In this document: piece after piece, positions 1 to 9,093 of the stretch
How positions within the stretch are numbered: the first letter of the stretch is position 1
Layout: the number at the start of each line of letters is the position of its first letter
Notes under the pieces: generated by a model
What the model saw: the letters and a program-made list of their open reading frames with translations, nothing else
What the model was told of the DNA's origin: nothing
Database searches by the model: none
Origin: Sulfolobus sp. A20
GTDB lineage: Archaea > Thermoproteota > Thermoprotei_A > Sulfolobales > Sulfolobaceae
Assembly: GCF_001719125.1 (NCBI RefSeq)
Contig: NZ_CP017006.1
Coordinates: forward strand, 2,432,384-2,496,383
Direction of reading: 5' to 3'
Length of the DNA: 64,000 nucleotides
Translations under genes and position numbers: made by a program

Positions 1-285
1 TTCTAGTTTAATATTGTATCTAGCTAAATGGTTTTCTATTCTTTGATCTTCGGTAAAGGAGAACTTACATCTATCATTACCAGCCCATTCTCTTAAAAAC
101 TTATTCCTTAACGTTAAATCCCTAACTAAACCAGTGTTAATTAAAACATATTCATCTCCATCCTCTATCAAAAAAGAGTAAAACGAAAGCTTCATCCAAT
201 TGTTGAACTCTCTCATCCAGAAAACTTCTGCTCCCGGTACTTCTCCATGTTCTCCTACCTTGAACATGAGAACTCTCTTTATCAT
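1..285 (-). CDS. Metallo-beta-lactamase-fold hydrolase, N-terminal part (runs off window)
   Basis: This minus-strand reading frame starts at the ATG read from 285 down to 283 and stays open for 95 codons to the window edge. The visible protein has a short beta-rich start, then EDGDEYVLINTGLVRDLTLR, which resembles the first strand and 'DTG/NTG' turn of metallo-beta-lactamase-fold proteins of the lactonase/glyoxalase II type. The HxHxDH zinc motif would lie beyond the window, so the enzyme class is inferred and the substrate is unknown. The gene is followed about 50 bases upstream in its own direction by the enolase-superfamily gene on the same strand, so the two may be co-transcribed. Confidence 0.6.
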   Translation of the reverse strand, partial: MIKRVLMFKVGEHGEVPGAEVFWMREFNNWMKLSFYSFLIEDGDEYVLINTGLVRDLTLRNKFLREWAGNDRCKFSFTEDQRIENHLARYNIKLE

Positions 286-333
286 TTAATATCCTCATCA
301 TCTCTCTAATATAAAAATGAAATCCCTGACTAG

Positions 334-1443
334 TTAGTTAAGACTATACTCTATTCCAAAGCCTACTTTATCGTTTAAGTAGAAATATCCATTCTTGGGT
401 CTCGGTGGATTAACCATGAAGTCCTCCATCCATCTATATTTAGTTAAGAACTCAGCCATTGGGCAGATGTGAGGAGGGCATGAAAATAGGAAATGCAGAT
501 TATACGGTATGCTAGTGTGAGGAATGACTTGTAATCCATAAGCCTCAGCTAATCCTTGAACTTTCTTAAGAGTGGTAATTCCACCAGACCATAAGGCATC
601 TGGTTGCAAAATCTCTATGCCATAATCTGCTAAAAGTTTAAATTCCTCAACGGTGTAAGCGTGTTCCCCTGCTGCTATGGGAATTCCTATCTCCTTACTT
701 AATACCTTATAAGCATGGTATTCATCTGGTGGTAGTGGTTCTTCTATCCAGCTTAACTCATACCTCTCTAGTCTCTTTAACATTCTTCTAGCGTACTTTA
801 AATTCCAAGCCATCCAAACGTCAGCCATTAGGTCTACATTATAACCTATAGCATCTCTTACAGCTTTAACTAGTTCCTCATTCCTCTCCATCCCCTTATA
901 GCCATCTAATGGACCACAACATAATCTCATTTTCATAGCTTGATACCCTTCTTCTAGATAGCTTAAAGCCTCTTTTCGTAATTCGTTTATATCAGTTGGA
1001 TGTAAATGACTGGCATAAGCTGGAATTCTCTCCCTAGTCGGACCGCCTAATAATTTATATACAGGCTTTCCAGTCTCTTTACCTTTTAGATCCCATAACA
1101 TTAAGTCAATTGCACTTATTGCCATCATTACTATCCCTTTTCTGCCAAAAGGTAAGGTTATTCTATAAAGCAAGTCAAAAATTCGTTCGGTTTCATCAAT
1201 TTCCCTTCCGATTATTACGTTTTTTAACTTCAAAATGATGTCTGCAACCATGTCACTAACTTCTACAATACTTTCCTCATTGTTGTCTGTGACCATTTTA
1301 ACGAAAGAGACCGTATTATAGCCAGCTGACTCTAGTGGATTTAAGCCCTTTATTTCATAATAATCTGTGGGTTTTGTATAAGGATAAGCCTCTAGATTTG
1401 GTTTATAATTCGCCTTAACTAATACGATATCTTTTACTCTCAT
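334..1443 (-). CDS. Enolase-superfamily acid-sugar dehydratase (rhamnonate dehydratase-like)
   Basis: A 369-residue protein with the two-domain architecture of the mandelate racemase/muconate lactonizing group: an N-terminal capping domain to about residue 125, then a TIM barrel. Visible barrel motifs are KMR at 171-173, metal ligands D208 (ADVW), E234 or E235 (WIEEPL) and E260 (AGEH), and a D282/H309 pair (QPDALW, VIPH). The KMR motif and the AGEHAYT and PMAEF segments resemble L-rhamnonate dehydratases more than gluconate or arabinonate dehydratases. It probably removes water from an aldonic acid to give a 2-keto-3-deoxy acid in the cytosol. The exact sugar acid cannot be read from sequence. 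Two further enolase-superfamily genes lie at 7945 and 40656. Confidence 0.85.
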   Translation of the reverse strand: MRVKDIVLVKANYKPNLEAYPYTKPTDYYEIKGLNPLESAGYNTVSFVKMVTDNNEESIVEVSDMVADIILKLKNVIIGREIDETERIFDLLYRITLPFGRKGIVMMAISAIDLMLWDLKGKETGKPVYKLLGGPTRERIPAYASHLHPTDINELRKEALSYLEEGYQAMKMRLCCGPLDGYKGMERNEELVKAVRDAIGYNVDLMADVWMAWNLKYARRMLKRLERYELSWIEEPLPPDEYHAYKVLSKEIGIPIAAGEHAYTVEEFKLLADYGIEILQPDALWSGGITTLKKVQGLAEAYGLQVIPHTSIPYNLHFLFSCPPHICPMAEFLTKYRWMEDFMVNPPRPKNGYFYLNDKVGFGIEYSLN

Positions 1444-1532
1444 TCTTAGCTATATTTATTTCTTAAATAGAAAAAAAGTAAACCATACAAGTAAGGTAAT
1501 AGTTTTATTAACTAAGGTAGCTTATCCGTAAG

Positions 1533-2555
1533 TTAATCGCTAAATTCGAGTGTAATACCTTTACTTTCTAATGCCTTGCTAACCTTTTCCTTAAGTAGTA
1601 CCATATTCTCCTCAACCATCTCTAAGGGCTTCATACCGTAGTCTATTAAGAACATTAGCCTTGTTGGTCTAGCTAATTTATAGATATACTCTATCTGGTT
1701 AGCTATATCCTCTGGTCCACCTAACAATAAAAGACCGCTTTTATATAACTCATCTAAAGTCCTCCTCTTAGCATATAATCTTGAAAATACGTATCTATGT
1801 AAGTAGTCTTTAGATTGTTCTATTGCATCGTGAAAAGACTTTCCTACGTGGGTATGAAATGATAACGATAACTCCTTTTCTTCTAATCCAGAACTTTTCA
1901 ATCCCTCTCTAAACGAGTTCACAACTTGACTTATGTCATCAAGCTTATCGACAGTAGCATAAGGTATCATCATTAAATTAAATCCTTTCTTGCCAACATG
2001 ATATGCAGCTTCAGCTCTTAGAACAGCTATCCATATAGGAGGATGGGGCTTTTGTAGTGGTAAGATGTTTATACTTAAGTTTTCAAAATTGAAATACTTT
2101 CCGTGAAAAGTTACAGTCTCTCCTCTCATCGCTCTTAAGATTATCTCTAATCCCTCATCAAATATCTCCCTCTTAAATTCAGGGTTAATGCCAAAACCCT
2201 GAAATTCATGCTTTAAGTACCCACTACCCATAGCTAGATTAACTCTTCCCTTCGATATAACGTCCAACAATGAATACTCCTCAGCAACTTGAATTGGGTT
2301 TTTGAAAACTATCGTAGATACAGCCGGTCCTATTCTAATTTTACTAGTTCTTGTAGCAACATGAGAGAGAAAGACTGGTGTTGAGGGTACGATTCCATAA
2401 TTTGAGAAGTGATGTTCAGCTATCCAAACACTTTGGAAACCTAACTTCTCAGCAAATTCTATCTCCTTTACTACTTGCTCGTAATATTCCCCCTTTGATA
2501 AACCGCTTTCTGGATAATAATCTACTACCCAAAAGAGTTCAGGTTTTATTTTCAT
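1533..2555 (-). CDS. Luciferase-like (LLM class) flavin-dependent monooxygenase
   Basis: A 340-residue single-domain protein with the bacterial luciferase TIM-barrel pattern: an N-terminal SVWIAEHHF segment, VFLSHVATRTSKIRIGPAVS, then VAEEYSLLDVISKGRVNLAMGSGY, a strong family signature. Length is normal for the family. Such enzymes use reduced FMN or F420 to oxygenate aldehydes, ketones or other organic substrates. It is divergent from the homogentisate dioxygenase gene at 2644, with 88 bases between the starts, so the two could respond to a shared control region. The substrate is unknown. The neighbourhood suggests aromatic or terpenoid catabolism, which is inference. Confidence 0.85.
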   Translation of the reverse strand: MKIKPELFWVVDYYPESGLSKGEYYEQVVKEIEFAEKLGFQSVWIAEHHFSNYGIVPSTPVFLSHVATRTSKIRIGPAVSTIVFKNPIQVAEEYSLLDVISKGRVNLAMGSGYLKHEFQGFGINPEFKREIFDEGLEIILRAMRGETVTFHGKYFNFENLSINILPLQKPHPPIWIAVLRAEAAYHVGKKGFNLMMIPYATVDKLDDISQVVNSFREGLKSSGLEEKELSLSFHTHVGKSFHDAIEQSKDYLHRYVFSRLYAKRRTLDELYKSGLLLLGGPEDIANQIEYIYKLARPTRLMFLIDYGMKPLEMVEENMVLLKEKVSKALESKGITLEFSD

Positions 2556-2604
2556 AAGACTAATTTAGGATACATTTAAAATAAACTTTACATTGAAGTG
2601 TTTC

Positions 2605-2621
2605 GATTATATATTTAAATT
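2605..2621 (+). promoter_or_regulatory. TATA-type promoter for the homogentisate dioxygenase gene
   Basis: The sequence attatatatttaaat lies about 25-35 bases before the ATG at 2644. This is the spacing expected of an archaeal TATA box for a leaderless or nearly leaderless transcript. It sits in the short divergent gap with the luciferase-like gene. Confidence 0.5.
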
Positions 2622-2643
2622 TGTCCTAAACAATAGATAATAT

Positions 2644-3789
2644 ATGGTATTTTACGTAAAGCAGGGAGAATTGCCTAAGAAAAGACACACACTGTTTATG
2701 AAAGATGGGAAAATTATTAGAGAAGAAGTCTTTGGTACTGAAACCTTTTTCGGTAGGTACTCATTACTTTATCACTTAAACCCTCCAACTAGGGTGATAA
2801 AGCTAGGAGAGTGGAAAAGCTTTAGCATTAAAGAATGGGAAGAATCCGGTTATAGACATCACAAGCTTAGTACGTCAAAACTAGGTAACTCCTCTGATCC
2901 ATTTATTGATAGGAAGCCTCTCCTATACAATGATGAGTTAGTACTATCCTACGCTAAGCTAGAAAGTAATTCACCTTATTTTTACAGAAATGCAGACTTT
3001 GACGAAGTATATTATCTCCACACTGGAGAGGCGAAGTTTGAGAGCGTATTTGGAGAATTAGAGATAAAAGAAGGGGACTATTTATTGATTCCAAGGGGGA
3101 CAACTTATACTTTCGAGATAAGAAAGCCTTCAGAGTTTTTCATAATAGAGGGAAAGAAGATAGAGGTACCTAAGAGATATAGGAATGAGTATGGTCAACT
3201 CATGGAGGGTTCTTTCTATTATTACAGAGATATCAGAACTCCTACACTTAGAACATTTGATGAAAAGGGGGAATATAGAGTTGTGATAAGGAGTGAGAAG
3301 GGGTTCCAAGTAGTCTTTGTAGATTATCACCCATTTGACGTAGTGGGATGGGATGGCTATCTATTTCCATTTGCTATTAGCGTATATGACTTAGAACCAA
3401 TAACTGGGAAAATTCATCAACCTCCAATAGTTTATACTACTTTTACTGGTGAGAACTTTGCAATATGTACCTTCGTGCCTAGGCTTTTCGATTATCATCC
3501 GGAGGCTGTTCCAATCTCATATTATCATGAGAACATTGATGCTGATGAAGTGATCTTTTACTCTTCTGGGCAGTTCATGAGTAGGAGGGGAATAACCAAG
3601 GGAGATATAACTGTTCATAGGGGAGGTCATGCTCATGGACCTCAGCCCGGAGCCTTAGAGAGCAGTTTAGAGAAGAGAGGTAAACTAAATGATGAAGTAG
3701 CAATACTAGTTGAAACCCAAAAAAGGCTAAAGTTAAGTATTTACGCTAAGGAGATTGATGATCCAAATTATCCATTGTCTTGGGTTTAA
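2644..3789 (+). CDS. hmgA: Homogentisate 1,2-dioxygenase
   Basis: A 381-residue double-stranded beta-helix (cupin) protein. It resembles homogentisate dioxygenases across its length: an N-terminal cupin with FDEVYYLHTGEA and GDYLLIPRGTTYTFE, then the C-terminal catalytic cupin with GKIHQPPIVYTTF and FVPRLFDYHPEAVPISYYH. Likely iron ligands are H295, E302 and H331 (the HGP of HAHGPQPG), matching the H-E-H pattern of the family. It is shorter than the 430-450 residue bacterial and human enzymes, as is usual in archaea. The enzyme opens the homogentisate ring to maleylacetoacetate in tyrosine/phenylalanine breakdown. No fumarylacetoacetase or maleylacetoacetate isomerase is adjacent. Its stop overlaps the convergent metallo-hydrolase gene by four bases. 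Confidence 0.85.
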   Translation: MVFYVKQGELPKKRHTLFMKDGKIIREEVFGTETFFGRYSLLYHLNPPTRVIKLGEWKSFSIKEWEESGYRHHKLSTSKLGNSSDPFIDRKPLLYNDELVLSYAKLESNSPYFYRNADFDEVYYLHTGEAKFESVFGELEIKEGDYLLIPRGTTYTFEIRKPSEFFIIEGKKIEVPKRYRNEYGQLMEGSFYYYRDIRTPTLRTFDEKGEYRVVIRSEKGFQVVFVDYHPFDVVGWDGYLFPFAISVYDLEPITGKIHQPPIVYTTFTGENFAICTFVPRLFDYHPEAVPISYYHENIDADEVIFYSSGQFMSRRGITKGDITVHRGGHAHGPQPGALESSLEKRGKLNDEVAILVETQKRLKLSIYAKEIDDPNYPLSWV

Positions 3790-4613
3790 TCCAGGCTTTT
3801 TGGAGCTTTAGGATATTTATCCCAAAGTTTTGGATCATGGGATATTATTACCGATGTTCTCGGAACTTTCATCATAGCCTTAAGCTTCTTCATGTTTAGG
3901 AAGTATTCCTCAGCGTCACCCAATAACCAACCTTTAGATTCGTAATCTAGTTCTTCTGGTACGTGAAGGAAGTCTCCAGTAAAGACGTAATTATTTTCAT
4001 TCTTAGTCCTCACTTTAACAACTATTGACCCTGGAGTGTGCCCACCAAATAGGAAGAGCTCTATACCCGGTAATAGTTCAAAATATTCCCCAGTAATAGG
4101 CATTATATTCATATTTCTCAACAATTCTAAGTCATCATATACGTAGGGGACTGGTTTGTTCAACCAAGCGTTTAATAATGCAAACTTTAGTTCCTTCTCA
4201 TGAACTATAATTCCCGGCTTAGAAGATTTGAATATTTCTAAACTCCCAGTGTGGTCTAAGTGTAAGTGGGAGAAGACTATAAAGTGTATATCCTCTGGCT
4301 TGAGTCCAATACTCTTCAACTGATTCTCTATCTTATTCTCGTCAGAAAAACTAACTATCGGGAATACGCTCAACGCCATATTAGGCCATTTGGTCTTTGA
4401 CTTCTCTGAGATCCCAGTATCAAACAATATAATACCATCCTTATGCTCTATTACAGCACTCATAACACTAACGTCAACCCAATTCCTAGGCTTAGGATTA
4501 GTCATCTCCTCAACAGTCATAGGTGTAGGTAAAAACCAACCTATATCTGCCCTAATCTTACCGTGATCTAGAAGATAGATTTTATTAACTTGGTTCATAA
4601 GACATAATGGCAT
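3786..4613 (-). CDS. Metallo-beta-lactamase-fold hydrolase (lactonase-like)
   Basis: A 275-residue protein with a full zinc set: HLHLDH at 116-121, H192 (GGHTPGS), D214 (TGDF) and H259 (ISHD). Together with VIEHKDGIILFDTG near residue 55-67, this is typical of the lactonase-like branch that includes AHL lactonases. It probably hydrolyses an ester or lactone in the cytosol. It is convergent with the homogentisate dioxygenase gene. A link to ring-cleavage products is possible but unproven. A second, partial member of the same fold is at the left edge of the window. Confidence 0.8.
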   Translation of the reverse strand: MPLCLMNQVNKIYLLDHGKIRADIGWFLPTPMTVEEMTNPKPRNWVDVSVMSAVIEHKDGIILFDTGISEKSKTKWPNMALSVFPIVSFSDENKIENQLKSIGLKPEDIHFIVFSHLHLDHTGSLEIFKSSKPGIIVHEKELKFALLNAWLNKPVPYVYDDLELLRNMNIMPITGEYFELLPGIELFLFGGHTPGSIVVKVRTKNENNYVFTGDFLHVPEELDYESKGWLLGDAEEYFLNMKKLKAMMKVPRTSVIISHDPKLWDKYPKAPKSLD

Positions 4614-5046
4614 TTATGATTTATATGTTTTAGTTTGAAAGCATTCTATTTATAAAATACATTTTTATTTTAATTATTATACAATTATAGTGAAGAAAAA
4701 CATTAGCTCTAAACCTTAGTAAAAATATTTTGAATTTTACAGAGATTTTGTTAACTCATGATCATAGTGAGGTTGTATGGTTATAAAAAATAAATCTCAA
4801 CCAACCTATTTATTAATCAGTATTACAAAATGAAAGACAAGCCTCGCCCTTTAGGGCTGGGAGGAGTCCAGCTATATTAACACATTCTATAATTCGTTTT
4901 ATACCTTCAAGATGATACTATACGATTAAAACATCACCTTGATAAAAAAGAGGACACACCATTTAAGATGAGGTTAGATATAACTGAGAGATGAACTAAT
5001 ATTAAATTTACGGTAGGGATTTCGGAAGTCTATTTCGCATTATAAA
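4614..5046. other. Intergenic region, AT-rich, holding a solo IS605-like end hairpin
   Basis: No coding sequence was recognised in these 433 bases. The only structured element is the hairpin at 4839-4872, listed separately. The rest is AT-rich and likely holds the promoter of the metallo-hydrolase gene near 4614-4650. Confidence 0.5.
4839..4872 (+). repeat. Solo IS200/IS605-like right-end hairpin
   Basis: The hairpin is GCCC TTTA GGGC (4846-4857), followed by tgggaggagtccagc. This matches the layout GCCC-loop-GGGC-GGGAGGA(A/G)GTCAGC seen next to the TnpB relics in this window. No transposase is adjacent here. It is interpreted as a solitary IS200/IS605 right end or a small non-autonomous derivative. 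Confidence 0.55.
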
Positions 5047-5559
5047 TTAATATACTACCTCTCCATTGACTCTTAGTGAGGACGTAATCTTAGCGGGTGT
5101 AGTTAACGTTGAAAGAACTGGGCAATGTAACTCTACTAATTCCTTTAATCTTTTCACTCTCTCTGGATCAGCGTCAGTTTCAATATCAATTGTGTATTTT
5201 ATATCCGTAAATCCCGCTTGAACTTGTGAAATACCTAGGAACCCTTTAGGATCTAGTTCTCCATCGACTGTTACACTTAACCTCTTTATATTAATTCCTA
5301 ACTCAGAAGCGTAGACTTGAAAAACTATGCATTGGCAAGAACCTAAGGATATTAAAAGTAACTCTACTGGATTAGGTCCCTTATTACTTCCTCCTAAACT
5401 TTCAGGCTCATCTATAGTTAATTTAAATCCCCTCACAGATGCTTCCACATGAAATCCATTAATTAAAGTAGTATTAACCCTAAAATGAGCTTTAGCGTCT
5501 TTCAACTTTTTTATATCATCTCTAACCCTTTTAACCACATCCGAAATTTGCGAGTCCAT
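5047..5559 (-). CDS. OsmC/Ohr-family peroxiredoxin-like protein
   Basis: A 170-residue protein with the OsmC fold signature. GSNKGPNPVELLLISLGSC precedes a helix carrying C75 and C77, and HCPVLSTL carries C146. The C75/C146 pair corresponds to the reactive Cys couple that reduces organic hydroperoxides using dithiol donors. The length is slightly above the usual 135-150 because of a 25-residue charged N-terminal extension. It may detoxify peroxides generated by the oxygenases nearby. The start ATG at 5559 sits about 25 bases downstream of a TATA-like ttttaaaat that is flanked by inverted TTGCA boxes. Confidence 0.85.
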   Translation of the reverse strand: MDSQISDVVKRVRDDIKKLKDAKAHFRVNTTLINGFHVEASVRGFKLTIDEPESLGGSNKGPNPVELLLISLGSCQCIVFQVYASELGINIKRLSVTVDGELDPKGFLGISQVQAGFTDIKYTIDIETDADPERVKRLKELVELHCPVLSTLTTPAKITSSLRVNGEVVY

Positions 5560-5572
5560 GAATTATGGTTAG

Positions 5573-5606
5573 TTGCATGAATTTTAAAATTGCAAGAATT
5601 ATGCAA
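5573..5606 (-). promoter_or_regulatory. Promoter of the OsmC gene with inverted TTGCA boxes
   Basis: A TATA-like ttttaaaat (5582-5590) lies about 25 bases upstream of the OsmC start. It is flanked by TTGCAT (5573-5578) on one side and TTGCA-7-TGCAA (5590-5606) on the other. The arrangement looks like a dyad operator around a core promoter. The binding protein is unknown. Confidence 0.4.
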
Positions 5607-5686
5607 TAAATTATTTTCTAGAAAATAACCTAACTGATTTCCTTTAAAAAGTTCCATTGTAAAAAATTTTTTAGCCTTATGAAGGT

Positions 5687-6151
5687 TTAAAATACCATTA
5701 CTATTCCCGGGTAAACTTCCTCTAAGAAGGATTCTGCACCTTTTATATCATCTACGATATCCAATAAGTCCTCTTTCTTTATACCATAAGTAGCTGCAGC
5801 TAATGGACAAGCATATATTCTTAATTTCTCGCCATATAACTTTTTAAGCTCAACAAACATATCCGACCAGTCTTGCAATTTACCAGTTTTTATCATTTCT
5901 TGTAAGTTTTTAAGAAAAATTTCAACATTAGGACCATACATCTTAGGGTAAATACTAAAGTCTTCTGGATTCAAGCTAGACCAAACTTTTTTAGCTGTGT
6001 CTTTTCTGAACGCCACTAATCCCTCATTAACTAGATGCAAGACCACTGTCCAGCCAGAGGATAATGCTGATGCTGCATAAACTGCTACACAACATATCCT
6101 ATTTGCTGCGCCAGACTGAACAACAATTCCTAATTTTCTTTCTTGGCTCAT
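5687..6151 (-). CDS. DsrE/DsrF-like small protein
   Basis: A 154-residue protein with an alpha/beta DsrE-type pattern: LGIVVQSGAANRICCVAVYAA at the start, TVVLHLVNEGLVAFRKD in the middle and IYACPLAAATYGIKKEDLLD near the C-terminus. The last segment contains the conserved Cys of the DsrE/peroxiredoxin-like family. Such proteins move sulfane sulfur or act in sulfur-relay complexes, and sulfur oxidation is central to this type of organism. It lies on the same strand as the OsmC gene, 127 bases away. The specific partner is unknown, and no hdr or dsr cluster is adjacent. Confidence 0.7.
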   Translation of the reverse strand: MSQERKLGIVVQSGAANRICCVAVYAASALSSGWTVVLHLVNEGLVAFRKDTAKKVWSSLNPEDFSIYPKMYGPNVEIFLKNLQEMIKTGKLQDWSDMFVELKKLYGEKLRIYACPLAAATYGIKKEDLLDIVDDIKGAESFLEEVYPGIVMVF

Positions 6152-6491
6152 GAATTATTTTATGATTTTCATTACATTTAAAACTTACGATAAGTGCAAC
6201 ATAATGATCTTAACAGAATATATTATCTAACGCTATTACAAGATACGACTAGCGTGAAATTTCTCTCCCTTAAAAAATATATGCACATATAATTGTAATA
6301 TAGGTACAAATTGTGGTCATAGTCCAATTTCAAACGTGTGCGTACTTAAGTCTTTCTATATATAAATCACAATTTCATTCACATCAATAAAATTCAATTT
6401 ATAACAAAATAACAAAATTGTTGTTCAAGAATCTTCATGTATTAATAAATTTATAAAGTATCAATTAATGAATTAAAAAATGTGAATAACC
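6152..6491. other. Intergenic region, AT-rich
   Basis: These 340 bases separate the divergent DsrE-like and flavoprotein genes. No reading frame, hairpin or repeat was recognised. Several A/T runs could serve as promoters for either gene. Confidence 0.4.
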
Positions 6492-7856
6492 TTGCTTGAT
6501 ACATTCTTAAAAGGGGTTGAGTCCAGAGGCATCAGTATCCTTAAAGACGTAGAAGGATATAGAAGAGATTGGACACCTTTACTAGCTTTGGAGGAATATC
6601 TAGGCAAAGATATAGGAAAGCCTATTGCAGTATTAAAGGTGAGCAATAATGATCAAATTTCAGAAATTGTCAAACTTGCAAACAAATATAAAGTATGTTT
6701 AGTTCCTTTTAGTGGAGGGTCTAGTGTGGTTGGAGGTGCTTACCATAATAAAGATTGTGTTGTATTGGATTTAAGCGATCTTAATAAAGTAATTGAGTTC
6801 AATGAGGAAGATTTAACGGTCACAGTAGAGGCGGGAATAAAGATAAAGGACTTAGAGAGTTGGCTAAACAATAAGGGGTATACGTTAGATTATCATCCCC
6901 AATCTTTTTACTTAGCAACTATAGGCGGTGCGATAGCACATAAGGGTTCTGGGTCTCATAGTAGTAGTAATATAGAGGAGTTAGTGTTATGGTTAGAGGT
7001 TATACTTCCTAATGGAGAGAAAATCGAAGTTGGTCCAAATAAATCAATAAGGAATTCAATGGGTCCAGAATTAATGCATCTATTTATAGGCTCTGAAGGT
7101 AGATTGGGTATAATAACTAAGGCTAAGTTGAGAGTAAAGCCATTAGCTAATTACTATAAAGATTTAGCCTTTTATTTCGACACTTTTGAGGACGCAATAA
7201 GGTTTGCTAGAGAGTACACAATACACGTTCATCCTCCCTATAGAGCAGTAATTCATGATAACGAAAGTGGTAGTTACATGTTGGGTTTACCATATTCTAT
7301 CTCTCTTATAAGGTTAAGAGAATATGACCAAGAGCTAGTAAACGCTGAGGAAAGTATAGTTAAGAAGATAGCGAGATCCTACAACGGTAAGGAAGGTGAG
7401 CCAGAGCTGGTTAAAAAGTGGAGGGAAGTCTTCGCTAAAAAATATGAGGAACAGCTACTTTATCTCGTCACACAAGGATATTGGAATGACACATTAGACC
7501 TAGCTATTAGTTGGAGCGAATTACCTAAAATGTATCGTGAGTTGAGAAAATCTATAATGTCGTTATCAGGGGTATATAATGTTCTTTCCAGGTTAAGTCA
7601 CCTTTACATGAATGGCTCTAGCCTATACGTAGTAGTTATATTTAAACAAGACCCAGAATTACTTGAGAAGATATGGGAGACTACAGCCAAAGTTGTATTA
7701 AAATACGGTGGGACTATTTCACATCATCACGGAGTAGGATTTTTAAAGAAGAAATGGATAGGCGAGGAAAAGAAGGACGAAATTAGATTATTTAATATCA
7801 TCAGAAATTACTTAGATGAAAATGGAGTGATGAATAAGGGAAAGCTTATTGATTAA
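6492..7856 (+). CDS. FAD-linked oxidase/dehydrogenase (VAO family, GlcD-like)
   Basis: A 454-residue flavoprotein. The FAD-binding domain shows LVPFSGGSSVVGGAY around residue 75-90 and ATIGGAIAHKGSGSHSSSNI, with VLPNGE-type strands. The C-terminal substrate domain ends with HHHGVGFLKKKW, the motif of alkyl-DHAP synthase, glycolate oxidase and D-lactate dehydrogenase relatives. It should oxidise a 2-hydroxy acid or related substrate and pass electrons to a quinone or other acceptor. The start is TTG at 6492: an in-frame stop lies three codons upstream and no ATG occurs nearby. The next gene, an acid-sugar dehydratase, follows after 88 bases on the same strand. Confidence 0.85.
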   Translation: MLDTFLKGVESRGISILKDVEGYRRDWTPLLALEEYLGKDIGKPIAVLKVSNNDQISEIVKLANKYKVCLVPFSGGSSVVGGAYHNKDCVVLDLSDLNKVIEFNEEDLTVTVEAGIKIKDLESWLNNKGYTLDYHPQSFYLATIGGAIAHKGSGSHSSSNIEELVLWLEVILPNGEKIEVGPNKSIRNSMGPELMHLFIGSEGRLGIITKAKLRVKPLANYYKDLAFYFDTFEDAIRFAREYTIHVHPPYRAVIHDNESGSYMLGLPYSISLIRLREYDQELVNAEESIVKKIARSYNGKEGEPELVKKWREVFAKKYEEQLLYLVTQGYWNDTLDLAISWSELPKMYRELRKSIMSLSGVYNVLSRLSHLYMNGSSLYVVVIFKQDPELLEKIWETTAKVVLKYGGTISHHHGVGFLKKKWIGEEKKDEIRLFNIIRNYLDENGVMNKGKLID

Positions 7857-7944
7857 GGAGAAGGCTGGTTATTTATTAATATGTTTCATGTTATTCATTT
7901 TTATAGTAATAAAACTTATAATTAACAGATAACAATCATCATAT

Positions 7945-9057
7945 ATGTTACAGCCCAAAGAGATGGAAGTACTATTATATAAGGTTCCCTCGAGACATAT
8001 TCAAGAAAACGCTATAGCGAGATTTACTGCATATGAATGGACAGTAGTCAAAATAAGGTTTTCTAATGAAATTGAAGGACTAGGATGGACTTATACTCAA
8101 GGGAGAGGAGGTAGTGCGGTATTTCATCTAATAGCGGATTATTGGGCTAAGGAGATTTTAAGCTCTCCCTCAATTGATCCCGAGACATTAAATAAAAAAG
8201 TCTGGTCTCTTTCTTACTCTTATGGCTTAGAGGGTATCAGTAGAATAGCTTATTCAGCAATAGACATCGCATTATGGGATGCACTAGCTAAAGCTCATGA
8301 TATGCCATTGTATGAATTACTGGGAGGACCAAAGTCTCCTAAAGTGAAAGCTTATAGAAGTGCAATAGATTTGAACTTCTCCTTAGAGGAATTAGTTGAT
8401 GATATAAAAAGGTTTAAGGCTCAAGGATTTAAAGCGTTCAAGATAAAGGTGGGTAAGCCAAAGTTTGAGGAAGATGTAGAGAGAATAAAGGCGGTAAAGG
8501 AAGTTATAGGGGATATGCCTCTAATGGTAGATGTTAATAGAGGATGGTCCTATCAAGAAACTGTGAGAAGAGGGAAGGTACTGGAAGAATTGGGAGTTTA
8601 TTGGTTAGAAGAACCTATCGAAGCTGATCTTCTAGATCAGTATAAGCAATTGAGGGAAAAGTTAGATATACCAATAGCTGCTGGTGAAAGCTTATATAAT
8701 GGATATGAGCAAGCTAGATTAATATTAGACAAATGCGTTGATATAGTTCAACTAGACGTTCATAGGTCTGGAGGTATAACTGAGTGGATGAAATATGCTA
8801 GGATTGCAGAAGCCTTAGGATTACCTATGGCTCCGCACTTCGGTGAAGAAATCTCAGTTCAAGTACTTTCAGCAATAAAGAATTCATTATTTCTAGAGCA
8901 TCTACCCGGAAGTAATCTAAATGATAGTGGTGTATTAGCTTCTACACTGAAGTTCGAAGAGGGATACGCTATTCCTCCTAATAAGCCTGGTCATGGAATA
9001 GAATTTGATTGGGAAAAAATCTCTAAATACGAAGTAGATAGAAGAAAAGTTAGCTAA
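7945..9057 (+). CDS. Mandelate racemase-subgroup enolase-superfamily enzyme
   Basis: A 370-residue protein with every key residue of the mandelate racemase subgroup visible: K166 and K168 (KIKVG), metal ligands D196, E222 and E248 (DVNRGW, LEEPI, AGES), the D271-H298 dyad (QLDVHR, PHFGEE) and E318. The spacing matches mandelate racemase closely. Enzymes with this set are usually acid-sugar dehydratases (galactonate, fuconate, tartrate and others) or racemases. The substrate is not decided by sequence. A TATA-like aaaacttataatt at about 7911-7923 gives a nearly leaderless transcript from the ATG at 7945. Confidence 0.85.
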   Translation: MLQPKEMEVLLYKVPSRHIQENAIARFTAYEWTVVKIRFSNEIEGLGWTYTQGRGGSAVFHLIADYWAKEILSSPSIDPETLNKKVWSLSYSYGLEGISRIAYSAIDIALWDALAKAHDMPLYELLGGPKSPKVKAYRSAIDLNFSLEELVDDIKRFKAQGFKAFKIKVGKPKFEEDVERIKAVKEVIGDMPLMVDVNRGWSYQETVRRGKVLEELGVYWLEEPIEADLLDQYKQLREKLDIPIAAGESLYNGYEQARLILDKCVDIVQLDVHRSGGITEWMKYARIAEALGLPMAPHFGEEISVQVLSAIKNSLFLEHLPGSNLNDSGVLASTLKFEEGYAIPPNKPGHGIEFDWEKISKYEVDRRKVS

Positions 9058-9093
9058 TTTTTCCCTCGTATAAAAATGCTTTTCGTAAAAAAA

